Assembly: GCA_015060405.1 (NCBI GenBank) | Contig: SUYN01000002.1 | Coordinates: forward strand, 124,001 to 188,000 | Source: Bacteroidales bacterium | GTDB lineage: Bacteria; Bacteroidota; Bacteroidia; Bacteroidales; UBA932 | DNA length: 64,000 bases | Direction: 5' to 3' | Shown: piece by piece, positions 53,895-63,245 of the stretch | Layout of the letters: each line of letters opens with the position of its first letter | How positions within the stretch are numbered: the first letter of the stretch is position 1 | Notes under the pieces: generated by a model | Databases searched by the model: none | Told to the model about the DNA's origin: nothing | The model's input: only the letters and a program-made list of their open reading frames with translations | Position numbers and translations under genes: made by a program

Positions 53895-56800
53895 TTAAAA
53901 GGTCACGTTAAACGTTGGTGCAAAGTTCCATCTGCTGATCTGGATGCCGCTTTTTTCGGAGAGCGGAAGGAGGGCGGGGCCGCCGTTGAAGGAGGCCGAC
54001 AGGCCGAATGAGCAAGGCCAGCCGAGGGTGAGGATGCTGTTGAGGTCAAGGGTGACTTCCGTTCCAGCTGACCACAGGCTGCCGTCCCGGGTGAAGGTCC
54101 AGTCGAAATGAGGAGCGATGACGAGCCTCTTCACGGCAAAGAAGGATCCTCCGATCGAGAGGTCACCTATATATACGGGCACAGCATATTCGGCCGTGAC
54201 TTTTCCGCTTGTGCTGCTTCTGGTGGAGAGCCAGGTCAGCAGCGGCTGGTTTGAAGACAACCCTCGAGGCAGGAAGTTGGTGACGGTCTGCCCGAAAGGA
54301 GCCTCGCCAAGCTTCTGCTGAACTATCGCCGTGAGGCGGACTCCGTGTTCAGGAAGTATTCCCGGCACATATCCGTAGGTGTAGAAATATCCCATAGGTG
54401 AGAGAAAGCTTCTGCTTTCAAGACCTGCTGCAGCGCCGATCTCCGCACCGATTCCCCAACGGGGATAGACTGCGGAGTTAGGGGTGGCAAGCGAGGTGTA
54501 TCCTCTGAGGGAGCCGGACAGGCTGTGTCTGAAGGTGTTCCTGCCCTCGATGCTTTCCTTGAATGACGGATTGAGGACTTCTCCAAGGCTTCCGTCTTCC
54601 TGGATCTGATGACGGTCTTCCATTCCCATGATGGACAAGGTGGTGTTGAACATGTCGTTGCTGACCGAATATGTCACCTTAGGGATCAGACCCCTGTACC
54701 ATCCTCCAGAAGAAAGATTGAACGGAATGTATGCGGAGAAGATGCCTTCCACATAAGGGACAGACAGCTCGCGGGACGAGACTTCCATCATGTAGCTGTT
54801 CTTTTCCATTTCGTACGCATAGACATTGAACTGCCTTGCTGCCCTGTCGTTTACGTTGACCTTCGCTTCGAGGATAGGGTACAGTCCCGAATAGGATATC
54901 CTGGCATGTCCGGAATGGCGCCACTTGCCCGGATTGTACGGATCCTTATGAGCCGAATAGCCGAACTCCCCTACGGAAGTCGACAGTTTGTTCTGGAATA
55001 TTCCCGTTGCTCCCAATGAGGCGGCCTGCCATATATAGTCGAATGACATGTTCATTATCCTGTCCACATTCACATACACAGGCGCCCATGAATGCAGTCC
55101 GATCATGTGCGGCACCTTCCTGTAGCGCTTCGGCTCGGATATGTTCAGGACGGCATCATTGTCTTTGCCGCAGGCAAGGGCAAAATCCCTTTCCTGCTGC
55201 GTCATCTTTTCGGCTATAGGATATTCATGCAGTTGTGAGAAATCCACGGTCCTGTTCAGGAGGGAATCGGTCGGAGTGCGGAATATCTTCATTCCATCGA
55301 AAGTCTGTGACGAGTAATACAGGTGCTTTCCGTCTGCACTGTACTGGAAGTCGGATGCTCCGTGTCTCAACGATGTCTGCTGGCTTACACGGCCTGAAAC
55401 AGGGTCCAGGTGGTAGAGTTCGTCGACACCCGTCCTGTCGCTTGCGAACATCAGCATGTCTCCATGGACTTTGAAATCCTTGATCATCACCGGCTCGGGC
55501 TCCAGGACCGTCTCCCATCCTCCTGCGCTGTCTATGCGGTATATTCCGTAACCCTCTTCAGTGATGGCAGATGCATAGATATGACCTCCTGCCGCTGCGC
55601 TTTCCACTATCTGAAGGCCCTCAGGTGCAAGGAATGACTGGTGTACCTTTCCGTCACGGCCATCCAGGACATCAATGAAGTACTTTCCGTCAATCCCATA
55701 TCTTGTGACCATTATCCTGCCTTCCTCCTGTCCGGCAACCGGATTATAGAGGAGCTTGTCGCTTTTCAACCTGTGCTTCTTGCCGTCACTTATGTATCTG
55801 ATCTCTGACTCTGTCTCAAGCGTCCACCTCTCGTCTGTCTTTGTCTCGCTCCAGTAGAGGCCGTTCAGACTTTCCGACCACTGCAGTCCGGATGTCTGGT
55901 AAGGCAGTCTGGTGATGAGCTCTTCATTTCCCTCCCTGTCTATCCTTACAATAGACGGTGTCTCTACATGACCTTGTCTTATGGCGTACAGGTCTTCCCC
56001 GACAACTGCGGTCCCGGTGTAGTCGGTGTACCATCTGGCAGGCTTGGTTACAGGTTCGGAAAAGATGTAAGGCTTGCGTTTTTCTGCTGATGCGCTCCAG
56101 AGGGTGTACATGGTGTCGCATATCTCCTGAAACATGCCTTCAATATTCTTTCCGCTCTTTTCCTTTGCCACCTTGTCGAATGTAAGGAAGTTATATGGCT
56201 TCTCTGCGCAGCGGCGGTAGCTCTCTGCCATATAGTCGGGGCAGTCGTAGAGGTATCTCAATCCTCCTATGGTAAGGTAGCCGAGGGCGTAGTAGTCAGG
56301 ACCGTAGTACTTCTGAGAAGGAAATCTCCACTGAGCCCATTTCCTGAAGTCTCCCTTGTCAAACGCCACCCAGTAGTAGTTGAGGAAATCTGCTGTCCTG
56401 CCTCGTCCGGACGGGGTCAGGGCTGTTTCTGCGATGACGGCATCTCCCTCCATCTTTTCTATGCCTGGATACAGGAGGGACACGAGGATGTTGAACATCT
56501 GGCCGAACACCCAGTTGCCCGGCCTGAGGGCCCCGGTCATTCCGAACTGCATCTGCGCCACATGGCGGGATTCGTGTACGGATAGCATTGTGGACCAAGG
56601 CATAGGCTCCGGATCGTATGCTGACGGGACAGTAAACAGGTCCATCCTTTTCGGCGCCCATGCCACAGAACCGTTGGCGGCATTGTAGGCATGCATCACG
56701 ACCGGCATCTTGTACCCATGGAAGAGATAACCTGCGGTACGGGATACGGGGATGCGGAACTTTTCCAGTTTCTCCGCATATACATGCGCCAGGGAGTCGG

Positions 56801-56954
56801 CGTGCTCCGGATATATTATCTTGAAATTGTCTGTCTCTATGGAGTACCATTCCACTTTTCCCGGATCGTCTCCGGTGACATAGAACTGGGCAGATGCGAC
56901 CTGGGGAAGTATGATGAGGGCCAGAAGCGTTATAAATCGATTTATTCCAGTCAT
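53895..56954 (-). CDS. Giant envelope protein: HExxH peptidase-like head, beta-propeller, outer-membrane barrel
   Basis: About 1019 residues from ATG 56954 (signal peptide ending in QVASAQ). The N-terminal 250 residues contain LSVHESRHVAQMQFG with a zinc-peptidase HExxH and a downstream GDAVIAETAL that could supply a third ligand Glu. Residues about 300-600 form WD40/TolB-like propeller blades (MLMFASDRTGVDELYHLDP; FQYSADGKHLYYSS). The last about 350 residues are beta strands with aromatic ends closing in FNVTF, as in an outer-membrane barrel. A longer frame from 57041 overlaps the divergent gene and is rejected. Perhaps a surface protease tethered to its own pore. Confidence 0.8.
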   Translation of the reverse strand: MTGINRFITLLALIILPQVASAQFYVTGDDPGKVEWYSIETDNFKIIYPEHADSLAHVYAEKLEKFRIPVSRTAGYLFHGYKMPVVMHAYNAANGSVAWAPKRMDLFTVPSAYDPEPMPWSTMLSVHESRHVAQMQFGMTGALRPGNWVFGQMFNILVSLLYPGIEKMEGDAVIAETALTPSGRGRTADFLNYYWVAFDKGDFRKWAQWRFPSQKYYGPDYYALGYLTIGGLRYLYDCPDYMAESYRRCAEKPYNFLTFDKVAKEKSGKNIEGMFQEICDTMYTLWSASAEKRKPYIFSEPVTKPARWYTDYTGTAVVGEDLYAIRQGHVETPSIVRIDREGNEELITRLPYQTSGLQWSESLNGLYWSETKTDERWTLETESEIRYISDGKKHRLKSDKLLYNPVAGQEEGRIMVTRYGIDGKYFIDVLDGRDGKVHQSFLAPEGLQIVESAAAGGHIYASAITEEGYGIYRIDSAGGWETVLEPEPVMIKDFKVHGDMLMFASDRTGVDELYHLDPVSGRVSQQTSLRHGASDFQYSADGKHLYYSSQTFDGMKIFRTPTDSLLNRTVDFSQLHEYPIAEKMTQQERDFALACGKDNDAVLNISEPKRYRKVPHMIGLHSWAPVYVNVDRIMNMSFDYIWQAASLGATGIFQNKLSTSVGEFGYSAHKDPYNPGKWRHSGHARISYSGLYPILEAKVNVNDRAARQFNVYAYEMEKNSYMMEVSSRELSVPYVEGIFSAYIPFNLSSGGWYRGLIPKVTYSVSNDMFNTTLSIMGMEDRHQIQEDGSLGEVLNPSFKESIEGRNTFRHSLSGSLRGYTSLATPNSAVYPRWGIGAEIGAAAGLESRSFLSPMGYFYTYGYVPGILPEHGVRLTAIVQQKLGEAPFGQTVTNFLPRGLSSNQPLLTWLSTRSSTSGKVTAEYAVPVYIGDLSIGGSFFAVKRLVIAPHFDWTFTRDGSLWSAGTEVTLDLNSILTLGWPCSFGLSASFNGGPALLPLSEKSGIQISRWNFAPTFNVTF

Positions 56955-56980
56955 AAGATGATATGGTTCAGTACAACACG

Positions 56981-57008
56981 CAAACTTACATATTTTTTTA
57001 TAATTTTG
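56981..57008. promoter_or_regulatory. Overlapping divergent promoters
   Basis: TAAGTTTG on the minus strand (56981-56988) serves the HExxH gene, and TAATTTTG on the plus strand (57001-57008) the DUF5106 gene. The plus box ends 4 bases before the ATG at 57013, implying a leaderless or near-leaderless transcript unless a later start is used. Confidence 0.55.
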
Positions 57009-57012
57009 TGAC

Positions 57013-57963
57013 ATGAAACGTCTATTCATATATACATCCATCGTGCTGCTGCTTGCAGCATCCTGCGCTCAGAACAGGAAGACAGCCAAGTTCGTGCCCG
57101 TTCCATTTCCAGCGGCTTCAGTCCCTGGCATGATCACCGATCAGAATGAAGCGGCAGGGTATCTTGCCCTTCATTATTGGGACGGCCTTACCGATGTGGA
57201 AAGGACCTATCCTTCAGATTCGCTGACAGTCAGCGGAGTACGGAAGACGGAGGTGGAGCAGAAGTTCGCCGACTGGACTGCAGTGCTTTCGATGACAGCT
57301 CCTTCAGTTGTGGAGAAGTCTGTGGCGAGGATGTATGACCGTGCCCTCGCGTGTGAAAGGAAGAATCCATCTTCCAATGTGTTCGAGACCTTCCAGGATC
57401 TTGCCTACAAGTACCTTTATGACCCGAATTCTCCGGTAAGGAATGAGGATATATACTGTCATTTCGTGAAGAGGCTTGCCTCGTACGAGGGCCTGACTCC
57501 GGAAATGAGGGATAAATATGCTTATGATGCGCAGATGTGTTCATTGAATAAGGTCGGTACTGTGGCGGCAGACTTCCGCTTTGCGGACAAGGCCGGAAGG
57601 ATCCGAACCCTGCACAGCATAAAGGCACCTCTGACCCTGCTTTTCTTCAGCAATCCGGGCTGTGACATGTGCTACGACATCATCACTGTGCTCAGCGGAT
57701 CGCAGAAAGTTTCCGACATGATAGCCTCAGGTGAACTCGCCGTCCTTAACATATATATAGATGAAGATCTGGAGGCATGGAAATCATATATGCCTATATA
57801 TCCGAAGGAATGGTACAACTGCTTCGACCCGGATCTTGTTATACGTGGTGACAAGCTGTACAATGTCAGGGCGATCCCTTCCCTCTATCTTCTTGATTCA
57901 GAAAAGAAGGTGCTTCTCAAGGATGCTCCGGAGAGGGTTCTTTTCCAGGCTTTAGGCCTTTGA
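57013..57963 (+). CDS. DUF5106/thioredoxin-like lipoprotein
   Basis: 316 residues. Lipoprotein signal ending in LLAASC (Cys18). The first half (about 40-180; EAAGYLALHYWDGL) is the DUF5106-type helical domain; the second is a thioredoxin fold with redox site in FFSNPGCDMCYDII (CxxC) and the cis-proline region VRAIPSLYLLD. A periplasmic thiol oxidoreductase is likely, as in other Bacteroidota. It ends 12 bases into the tail of the convergent AraC-type gene. Confidence 0.85.
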   Translation: MKRLFIYTSIVLLLAASCAQNRKTAKFVPVPFPAASVPGMITDQNEAAGYLALHYWDGLTDVERTYPSDSLTVSGVRKTEVEQKFADWTAVLSMTAPSVVEKSVARMYDRALACERKNPSSNVFETFQDLAYKYLYDPNSPVRNEDIYCHFVKRLASYEGLTPEMRDKYAYDAQMCSLNKVGTVAADFRFADKAGRIRTLHSIKAPLTLLFFSNPGCDMCYDIITVLSGSQKVSDMIASGELAVLNIYIDEDLEAWKSYMPIYPKEWYNCFDPDLVIRGDKLYNVRAIPSLYLLDSEKKVLLKDAPERVLFQALGL

Positions 57964-59058
57964 TCTGTTGGACTGTCTCCATCTGAACGGAGTATCGCCG
58001 GTTATCTGCTTGAACCAGCGTGAGAAGTTGTAGGTCTGATTGTATCCTACAGAATTGGCGATATCTTCGATGGATGTGCGCGGATTCTCAAGCATCAGTC
58101 TTTTGCTCTCCTCGATCCTCAATCCGTTCATCCACACCTGGAATGTAGATCCGAGACGCTTGTTTATGTAAGCGGACAGGTAACTGTGATTTGTTCCCAA
58201 GTCGCTGGCTACATCCTTGATGGTCAGACTTTCAGTGCAATAATTCTTCTCTTCCACCCATTCTTCAAGGAGGTGCTGGATGGAGTCATAGTACTCTTTC
58301 TGCAGCTTATCCTCAGCCTTTTCTTCAAGCTCTGATACGGTCGGAGCATCCTCTTCCGCAACCTTATGTCTGATCCTGTCAATCTTTTTAGGCACGAAAT
58401 TCAGCAGATTGATGCTGAGGTAACAATAGAATACCGTGTAGATGACGACAAATATCAGATGATACTTTCCTATTGCGTAGTATCTGTTGAACATCATCAT
58501 GAATGAGATGGCATATGTGGCATATATGGCGACATTCATCCATCTGATGTAAGGCGAATCATCATAATAGTTATTGAGGTCCTTTTTCAGCTTGTAGTAT
58601 TTTATAAGGCATATGACAAACATCCAGGTGGTGTTTCCTATGAATATCACTCCGATGGCAATGCTCATGATGGGCTGCGTAACCGGCAGCATCAGACCGC
58701 ATGTTGTCGTTATTCCAAGCAGTATGAATGAGCAGGCCGACGCGAAGTTGAATGTAAGTCTCTTATGATGAGGAGCTTCGATCAGAAAGAAAAAAGCCAG
58801 ATAGTTCAGATATGTCACCAGCAGCGAGGTCATGGTCCTTACGGAGAATATGAAGAACACCTGATGCATGTTTTCAGAAAGTGCGATTACACGGAACAGT
58901 CCTACCAGGGCCAGCAGCAGGAATCCTGTTCCTGTTGCGAACCTTGCTTTTCTATAATATTTGAACTCCTCATTGTTCGGGATGTGTATTGTGAACATAA
59001 GGATGGCCAAGGTAAAGAAGAATATGAATCCCATCAGCGGGACTATGTGAGTCGTCAT
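57952..59058 (-). CDS. Membrane-bound AraC-type transcription regulator
   Basis: 368 residues. About six to seven membrane segments in the first 225 residues (GFIFFFTLAILMFTIHI, the first), a charged linker (about 230-265), and a C-terminal AraC HTH (LTIKDVASDLGTNHSYLS and IEDIANSVGYNQTYNFSRWF). A one-component sensor that binds DNA from the membrane. It is divergent from the fimbrial operon, which makes it the first candidate to control it. Its -7 box is TATATTTG on the minus strand at 59097-59104. Confidence 0.88.
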   Translation of the reverse strand: MTTHIVPLMGFIFFFTLAILMFTIHIPNNEEFKYYRKARFATGTGFLLLALVGLFRVIALSENMHQVFFIFSVRTMTSLLVTYLNYLAFFFLIEAPHHKRLTFNFASACSFILLGITTTCGLMLPVTQPIMSIAIGVIFIGNTTWMFVICLIKYYKLKKDLNNYYDDSPYIRWMNVAIYATYAISFMMMFNRYYAIGKYHLIFVVIYTVFYCYLSINLLNFVPKKIDRIRHKVAEEDAPTVSELEEKAEDKLQKEYYDSIQHLLEEWVEEKNYCTESLTIKDVASDLGTNHSYLSAYINKRLGSTFQVWMNGLRIEESKRLMLENPRTSIEDIANSVGYNQTYNFSRWFKQITGDTPFRWRQSNRSKA

Positions 59059-59096
59059 AACCTGTTAATTAATACATCGTTCAGAATCCGAAACTG

Positions 59097-59204
59097 CAAA
59101 TATAACTGAATCTGTTGAAAAGTGATTTTGTTTTTACATAAAAAAAGTTGTGCATACATAAAAAACATTGCGCCAGATGCTGCAAAACCGTGTTTATGTA
59201 AAAA
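59097..59204. promoter_or_regulatory. AraC-gene -7 box and 12-base inverted repeat in the fimbrial upstream region
   Basis: The 349-base gap 59059-59407 holds the -7 box TATATTTG (minus, 59097-59104) and a perfect inverted repeat TTTTTACATAAA (59131-59142) / TTTATGTAAAAA (59193-59204) with 50 bases between. Copies of AAAAAAG-TTGTGC-like sequence follow each arm. No good promoter for the fimbrial operon was found; GTTACTTTG near 59264 is the best partial -7 box. Confidence 0.55.
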
Positions 59205-59407
59205 AGAATTGTGCTGGAAAATAAATCGTACTGCAAGATTTTTTTCTGAATTAAGGACCGCGTTACTTTGCAACAGGTTGAACGATGAACGGTTTTCAGA
59301 TTTCTCTGTACCGAATGAAAATACACATGCAGTTTTCGTCATCTTCAACCGGACCTGTAAGGGAAACCGATTGCATAACGTTTTATATACCGCATAATTT
59401 TAAAGAT

Positions 59408-59986
59408 ATGAAGCAAAGATTTGTAATGGTATTGCTGGCCTTGGTCACTTCAGTCGCCCTGAAAGCTCAGGATGTGGCGGTTAAGACCAATCTTTTATAT
59501 GATGCGACTGCCACTGTGAATGCAGGCATCGAGATCGGTCTGGCTCCGCGCTGGACGTTTGACCTTTCGGGTAATTACAACGGCTGGACAATCAATGAAA
59601 GGAAAATGAAGCACTGGCTGGCGCAGCCGGAACTCCGCTATTGGTTCTGCGACCGTATTCAGGGCCATTTTGTCGGACTTCATGCTCTCGGCGGCCAGTA
59701 TAATATAGGTTTCATACCAAATGATCTGAAGATGTTCGGATATGATTTCTCAAAACTGACGGGCCGCCGCTACCAGGGCAGCTTCATCGGAGCAGGTGTC
59801 GCTTACGGATATGCACTTCCTGTGTCCGAGCATATGAATATCGAGTTTGAATTGGGAGCCGGGTATGTCTACACAATCTATGATGTATTCGAATGTGGAG
59901 GATGTGGAAAACAGCTTGAGTCGGATGTTCCTCTCCATTACGCAGGTATCACAAAAGCAGCTGTTTCACTTGTTTATGTATTCTAA
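59408..59986 (+). CDS. DUF3575 domain protein (fimbrial operon)
   Basis: 193 residues, signal peptide ending in LKAQ (about 20). DVAVKTNLLYDATATVNAGIE is the DUF3575 opening, and barrel-type strands (HALGGQYNIGFI; GAGVAYGYALP) follow. Proteins of this family open fimbria-associated operons in Bacteroidales. The ATG at 59408 is chosen because it starts the signal peptide; the longer frame to 59285 lies in the regulatory gap. Confidence 0.87.
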   Translation: MKQRFVMVLLALVTSVALKAQDVAVKTNLLYDATATVNAGIEIGLAPRWTFDLSGNYNGWTINERKMKHWLAQPELRYWFCDRIQGHFVGLHALGGQYNIGFIPNDLKMFGYDFSKLTGRRYQGSFIGAGVAYGYALPVSEHMNIEFELGAGYVYTIYDVFECGGCGKQLESDVPLHYAGITKAAVSLVYVF

Positions 59987-59998
59987 AAGGGAAAGAAA

Positions 59999-61432
59999 AT
60001 GAAAAGGTTTTTATATTCGATGGTTGCCCTCGTGGGCTTTATGACAGCAGCATCTGCCCAGCAGCTTCAGGAAATCGGGATTTCCGATGTGAAAGTCATC
60101 AAGAACGGTGAAGTCATGATCCTGGACATGGATATAGATCTCACTGAGCTCAATGTCAGAAACAGGCGCTCTGTACATGTGGTGCCTGTCATAAGGAACG
60201 GCGCAGATTCACTCAGGCTTTCTCCTATCGGCATCTACAGCCGTGGAAGATACATAAACTACCTTCGCGCAGGTGAGAGCGTTTTCGAAGATCTTGGCGA
60301 AACCGTATACAAGGAAGGTGAAGCTCCAAAGGTACTTCACTACAGGAATACGGTTCCTTATGAGCCTTGGATGGACGGATCTCAGGTGAGTATTCTCAGA
60401 CAGACTTGCGGCTGCTGCCAGGATGTAATGTCGGAGGAATATGCATCCATAGCAGAGTTTGCCATTCCGGTCTTCGAGCCTTACTATATGTACATCCAGC
60501 CAGAGGCGGAGTTTGAGAAGGTACGCCATCTTTCAGGAACGGCATTCGTGGATTTCGTGGTTTCGAAGACGGACATCAATCCTTCGTATCGCAACAATGC
60601 CTTCGAGCTCAACAAGATCATAGCGACCATCGATTCTGTGAAAAATGATGACGATGTAATCGTAAAGCATATAGATCTGAAGGGATTCGCTTCACCGGAG
60701 AGCCCGTATGACAACAACACCCGTCTTGCAAAGGGCAGAACTGAAGCTCTCAAGAAATATGTACAGGAAATGTATCATTTTGAGGATTCGGTCATCAGGA
60801 CATCTTCGGAGCCTGAAAACTGGGAAGGACTCAGGGCATATGTGGCAGCCACTCCGGCATTGTCGAATCAGCAGGCTGTCCTGGCCATCATCGACACCGA
60901 GATGGAGCCGGATGCCAAGGAAATGAAGATAAAGACTCAGTATCCGGAAGATTACAGGATCATGCTGAAGGATTCTTATCCGTCTTTGAGAAAGACAGAC
61001 TACCGGATCGAGTACTCTGTGAACACATACACCGACAGGGACGAGATCATAAGAGTCTTCAATACGGCTCCGAACAAGCTCAGCCTTAACGAGCTCTATG
61101 TAGCTTCAACTGCATATGAACCTGGCTCGGATGAATTCAACCTTATTTTTGAGACAGCTGTCAAGATGTATCCTATGGATCCGATAGCAAACCTCAATGC
61201 GGCCAGTGTAGCCATATCCACCAAAGATTTCAAGAAGGCGGAAAAATATCTGGTCAGGGCAGGAGATTCAAGCTATGTGATCTACACCTGGGGATTGTAT
61301 CATATGGCAACAGGAGACTATGAGACAGCGATATTCAAGATGCAGAATGCCTACGAGGGAGGAATTCCTGAGGCGGCGGAAATGCTCAGACAATGTGAAA
61401 AACTGGCTCACTATCACAAATACAACAACTAG
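59999..61432 (+). CDS. DUF3868 domain protein with OmpA-like region (fimbrial operon)
   Basis: 477 residues. Signal peptide ending in SAQ (about 21). The N-terminal half (VVPVIRNGADSLRLSPIGIY; CGCCQDV) is DUF3868-like. Then an OmpA-like segment (HIDLKGFASPESPYDNNTRL; GRTEALKKYV) and C-terminal TPR-like helices (LNAASVAISTKDFKKAEKYL). It begins 12 bases after the DUF3575 gene and 43 before the fimbrillin. Likely an assembly or anchoring factor for the fimbria. Confidence 0.88.
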   Translation: MKRFLYSMVALVGFMTAASAQQLQEIGISDVKVIKNGEVMILDMDIDLTELNVRNRRSVHVVPVIRNGADSLRLSPIGIYSRGRYINYLRAGESVFEDLGETVYKEGEAPKVLHYRNTVPYEPWMDGSQVSILRQTCGCCQDVMSEEYASIAEFAIPVFEPYYMYIQPEAEFEKVRHLSGTAFVDFVVSKTDINPSYRNNAFELNKIIATIDSVKNDDDVIVKHIDLKGFASPESPYDNNTRLAKGRTEALKKYVQEMYHFEDSVIRTSSEPENWEGLRAYVAATPALSNQQAVLAIIDTEMEPDAKEMKIKTQYPEDYRIMLKDSYPSLRKTDYRIEYSVNTYTDRDEIIRVFNTAPNKLSLNELYVASTAYEPGSDEFNLIFETAVKMYPMDPIANLNAASVAISTKDFKKAEKYLVRAGDSSYVIYTWGLYHMATGDYETAIFKMQNAYEGGIPEAAEMLRQCEKLAHYHKYNN

Positions 61433-61475
61433 CAATCAATAACTATAAACCAATAACAATTAAATCTTATTCGTT

Positions 61476-63140
61476 ATGAAAACAAAACTTTTCTTTGCAG
61501 CTCTCGCAGCTTTGGCAATTACAGGATGTATGAAGGAAGAAGGCCCGTCAGACCCTGTCTATAATACATCAGAAGAAGCCGGATATATCGGAGTCAACAT
61601 CCGCAACACCAGTCCTGCAACCAAGGCAGACGGCGCTGTGTACGAAGATGGAACAGATGCTGAAAATGCTGTCAACTACGTTACTTTCCATCTTTTTGAC
61701 GCAGCTGGAAATTCTCTTGACGTGCAGACTATCGCTGCTACGTTTGAAAACAGCGACCCGGCAGCAGACAACGTAGAGGAAATCGCGACTGTTGTTGTCG
61801 GTATTGACGCGGCGGTGGTTCACCAGGTACCAAGCAGCATGGTGGCTATCCTTAACGCGCCTACTCTCCTCAAGCAGCCTGCTACCTTGTCAGAACTCAA
61901 GGCAAGAAAGACCACTCTCCTGAAGAATGAGGAGGATCTTTTCATAATGACAAATTCAACATATATGGATGGCAGCGGCAATGTGATGACTGAAACTCCG
62001 GTGGATCTTGCTCACATCAAGACAACTGAGGCCGAAGCAAAGCTTTCGCCGATCAGCATTTATGTGGAAAGAGTCGCTTCAAAGGTTCAGACTACTTTTC
62101 CTGATGCCCTGCCATCGATAGCAGGTGTACAGATCCAGGTCATGAAGAATGCGACAGATCCTTTCACCATTGACAACGGCTCGGGAACAGAACTGGAAGT
62201 TTACGCTACAATCAAGGGCTGGGAAGTTACCAACAATATGGAAGGTTCATACGCTCTAAAGAAGATCGACGCTGTGAACTGGACTGATTCAAAGCTCGGC
62301 TTCACATGGAACGATGCTCCATTCTACCGTTGCTACTGGTCGGAGTCAGCACCTTATGACCCTAAGCACAACAAGACATTTGCTGACCTCGCGACCGTTG
62401 ACCCTAAGTACTATCACGAGAATACGGTTCCTACTTCAGCTTCCGACAATCACAATGCACCTGATCTTGACGGAGTAGACAACAGCAGCACTGCACACAA
62501 CCACCCTGTAATCCTCATCGGAGCAGAATTCATCGATGAGACCGGAAATCATCTGGATATAGTAGAGTGGTATGGTGGAAAGATGCTTCTCCCTCAGTTC
62601 AAGACTGCAATCCTCGACTTCATCAAGGATGACATCAGAGTTCAGGAAAGCGTAACAGATCCTGGTACAGGAATAACCACTACTACCACACGTACCTTTA
62701 CTGAGTCTGAAATCACCTTCAAGCAGGTTTCCGACCAGCTCGCTGACAACCGTTACCTCAGCCTTGTGACACTTGCAGAATCAGCAAAGTCCCTCACTTT
62801 TGTGGACATTGCCAACAATCCTCTTACAACTGAACAGGTGATCGCCAACCTTGAAGCTATCGAGCCGGCACTTATCTGGGGAGCAGGAGGTTACTACTAC
62901 TTCGGTGTCCGTCACCTTGCAGCTACATCTGCAGGCATCGGTTACAACGGTATGGTCCGCAACCACGTCTACTCTGCATCAGTGACAGGCATCACAGGTC
63001 TCGGAACTCCGGTTTACGATCCTGAAATGGTCATCACTCCTGAGAAACCGGATGACTCTACTGAGACTTCTTACATCGCTGCAGAAATCAACATTCTCTC
63101 TTGGAGAATCGTAGCTCAGGATAATATTGTCCTCAATTAG
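61476..63140 (+). CDS. Major fimbrillin, Mfa1/FimA family
   Basis: 554 residues. Lipoprotein signal ending in LAITGC (Cys18), followed by EAGYIGVNIRNTSPATKA, the typical start of the N-terminal P-type domain, and a C-terminal end NILSWRIVAQDNIVLN like the Mfa1 C-terminus. These pilins are exported as lipoproteins, cleaved by an arginine gingipain-type protease or relative, and polymerise by strand exchange of the C-terminal strand. Thr/Ser-rich insertion (TGITTTTTRTFTE) at about 390. Followed by a GC-rich hairpin. Confidence 0.9.
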   Translation: MKTKLFFAALAALAITGCMKEEGPSDPVYNTSEEAGYIGVNIRNTSPATKADGAVYEDGTDAENAVNYVTFHLFDAAGNSLDVQTIAATFENSDPAADNVEEIATVVVGIDAAVVHQVPSSMVAILNAPTLLKQPATLSELKARKTTLLKNEEDLFIMTNSTYMDGSGNVMTETPVDLAHIKTTEAEAKLSPISIYVERVASKVQTTFPDALPSIAGVQIQVMKNATDPFTIDNGSGTELEVYATIKGWEVTNNMEGSYALKKIDAVNWTDSKLGFTWNDAPFYRCYWSESAPYDPKHNKTFADLATVDPKYYHENTVPTSASDNHNAPDLDGVDNSSTAHNHPVILIGAEFIDETGNHLDIVEWYGGKMLLPQFKTAILDFIKDDIRVQESVTDPGTGITTTTTRTFTESEITFKQVSDQLADNRYLSLVTLAESAKSLTFVDIANNPLTTEQVIANLEAIEPALIWGAGGYYYFGVRHLAATSAGIGYNGMVRNHVYSASVTGITGLGTPVYDPEMVITPEKPDDSTETSYIAAEINILSWRIVAQDNIVLN

Positions 63141-63181
63141 CAAAGAAGATTTTACAACGCTTGATGCGAATAAGCATTTAA

Positions 63182-63218
63182 TCAAGGTCCGGGAGCTCCC
63201 GGCTCCCGGGACCTTTGA
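63182..63218 (+). terminator. GC-rich hairpin between fimbrillin and minor subunit
   Basis: Arms TCAAGGTCCGGGAGC and GCTCCCGGGACCTTTGA pair with two single-base bulges around loop TCCCG; a T-run is lacking. It likely attenuates reading into the minor subunit gene. Confidence 0.7.
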
Positions 63219-63245
63219 TAAACCCTTAAAACAATTACAAAGAAA

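Noticed and set aside
59122..59397. 91-codon plus-strand frame in the fimbrial upstream gap
   Set aside because: Overlaps the inverted repeat and the regulatory region, with odd composition and no ribosome site or homology.
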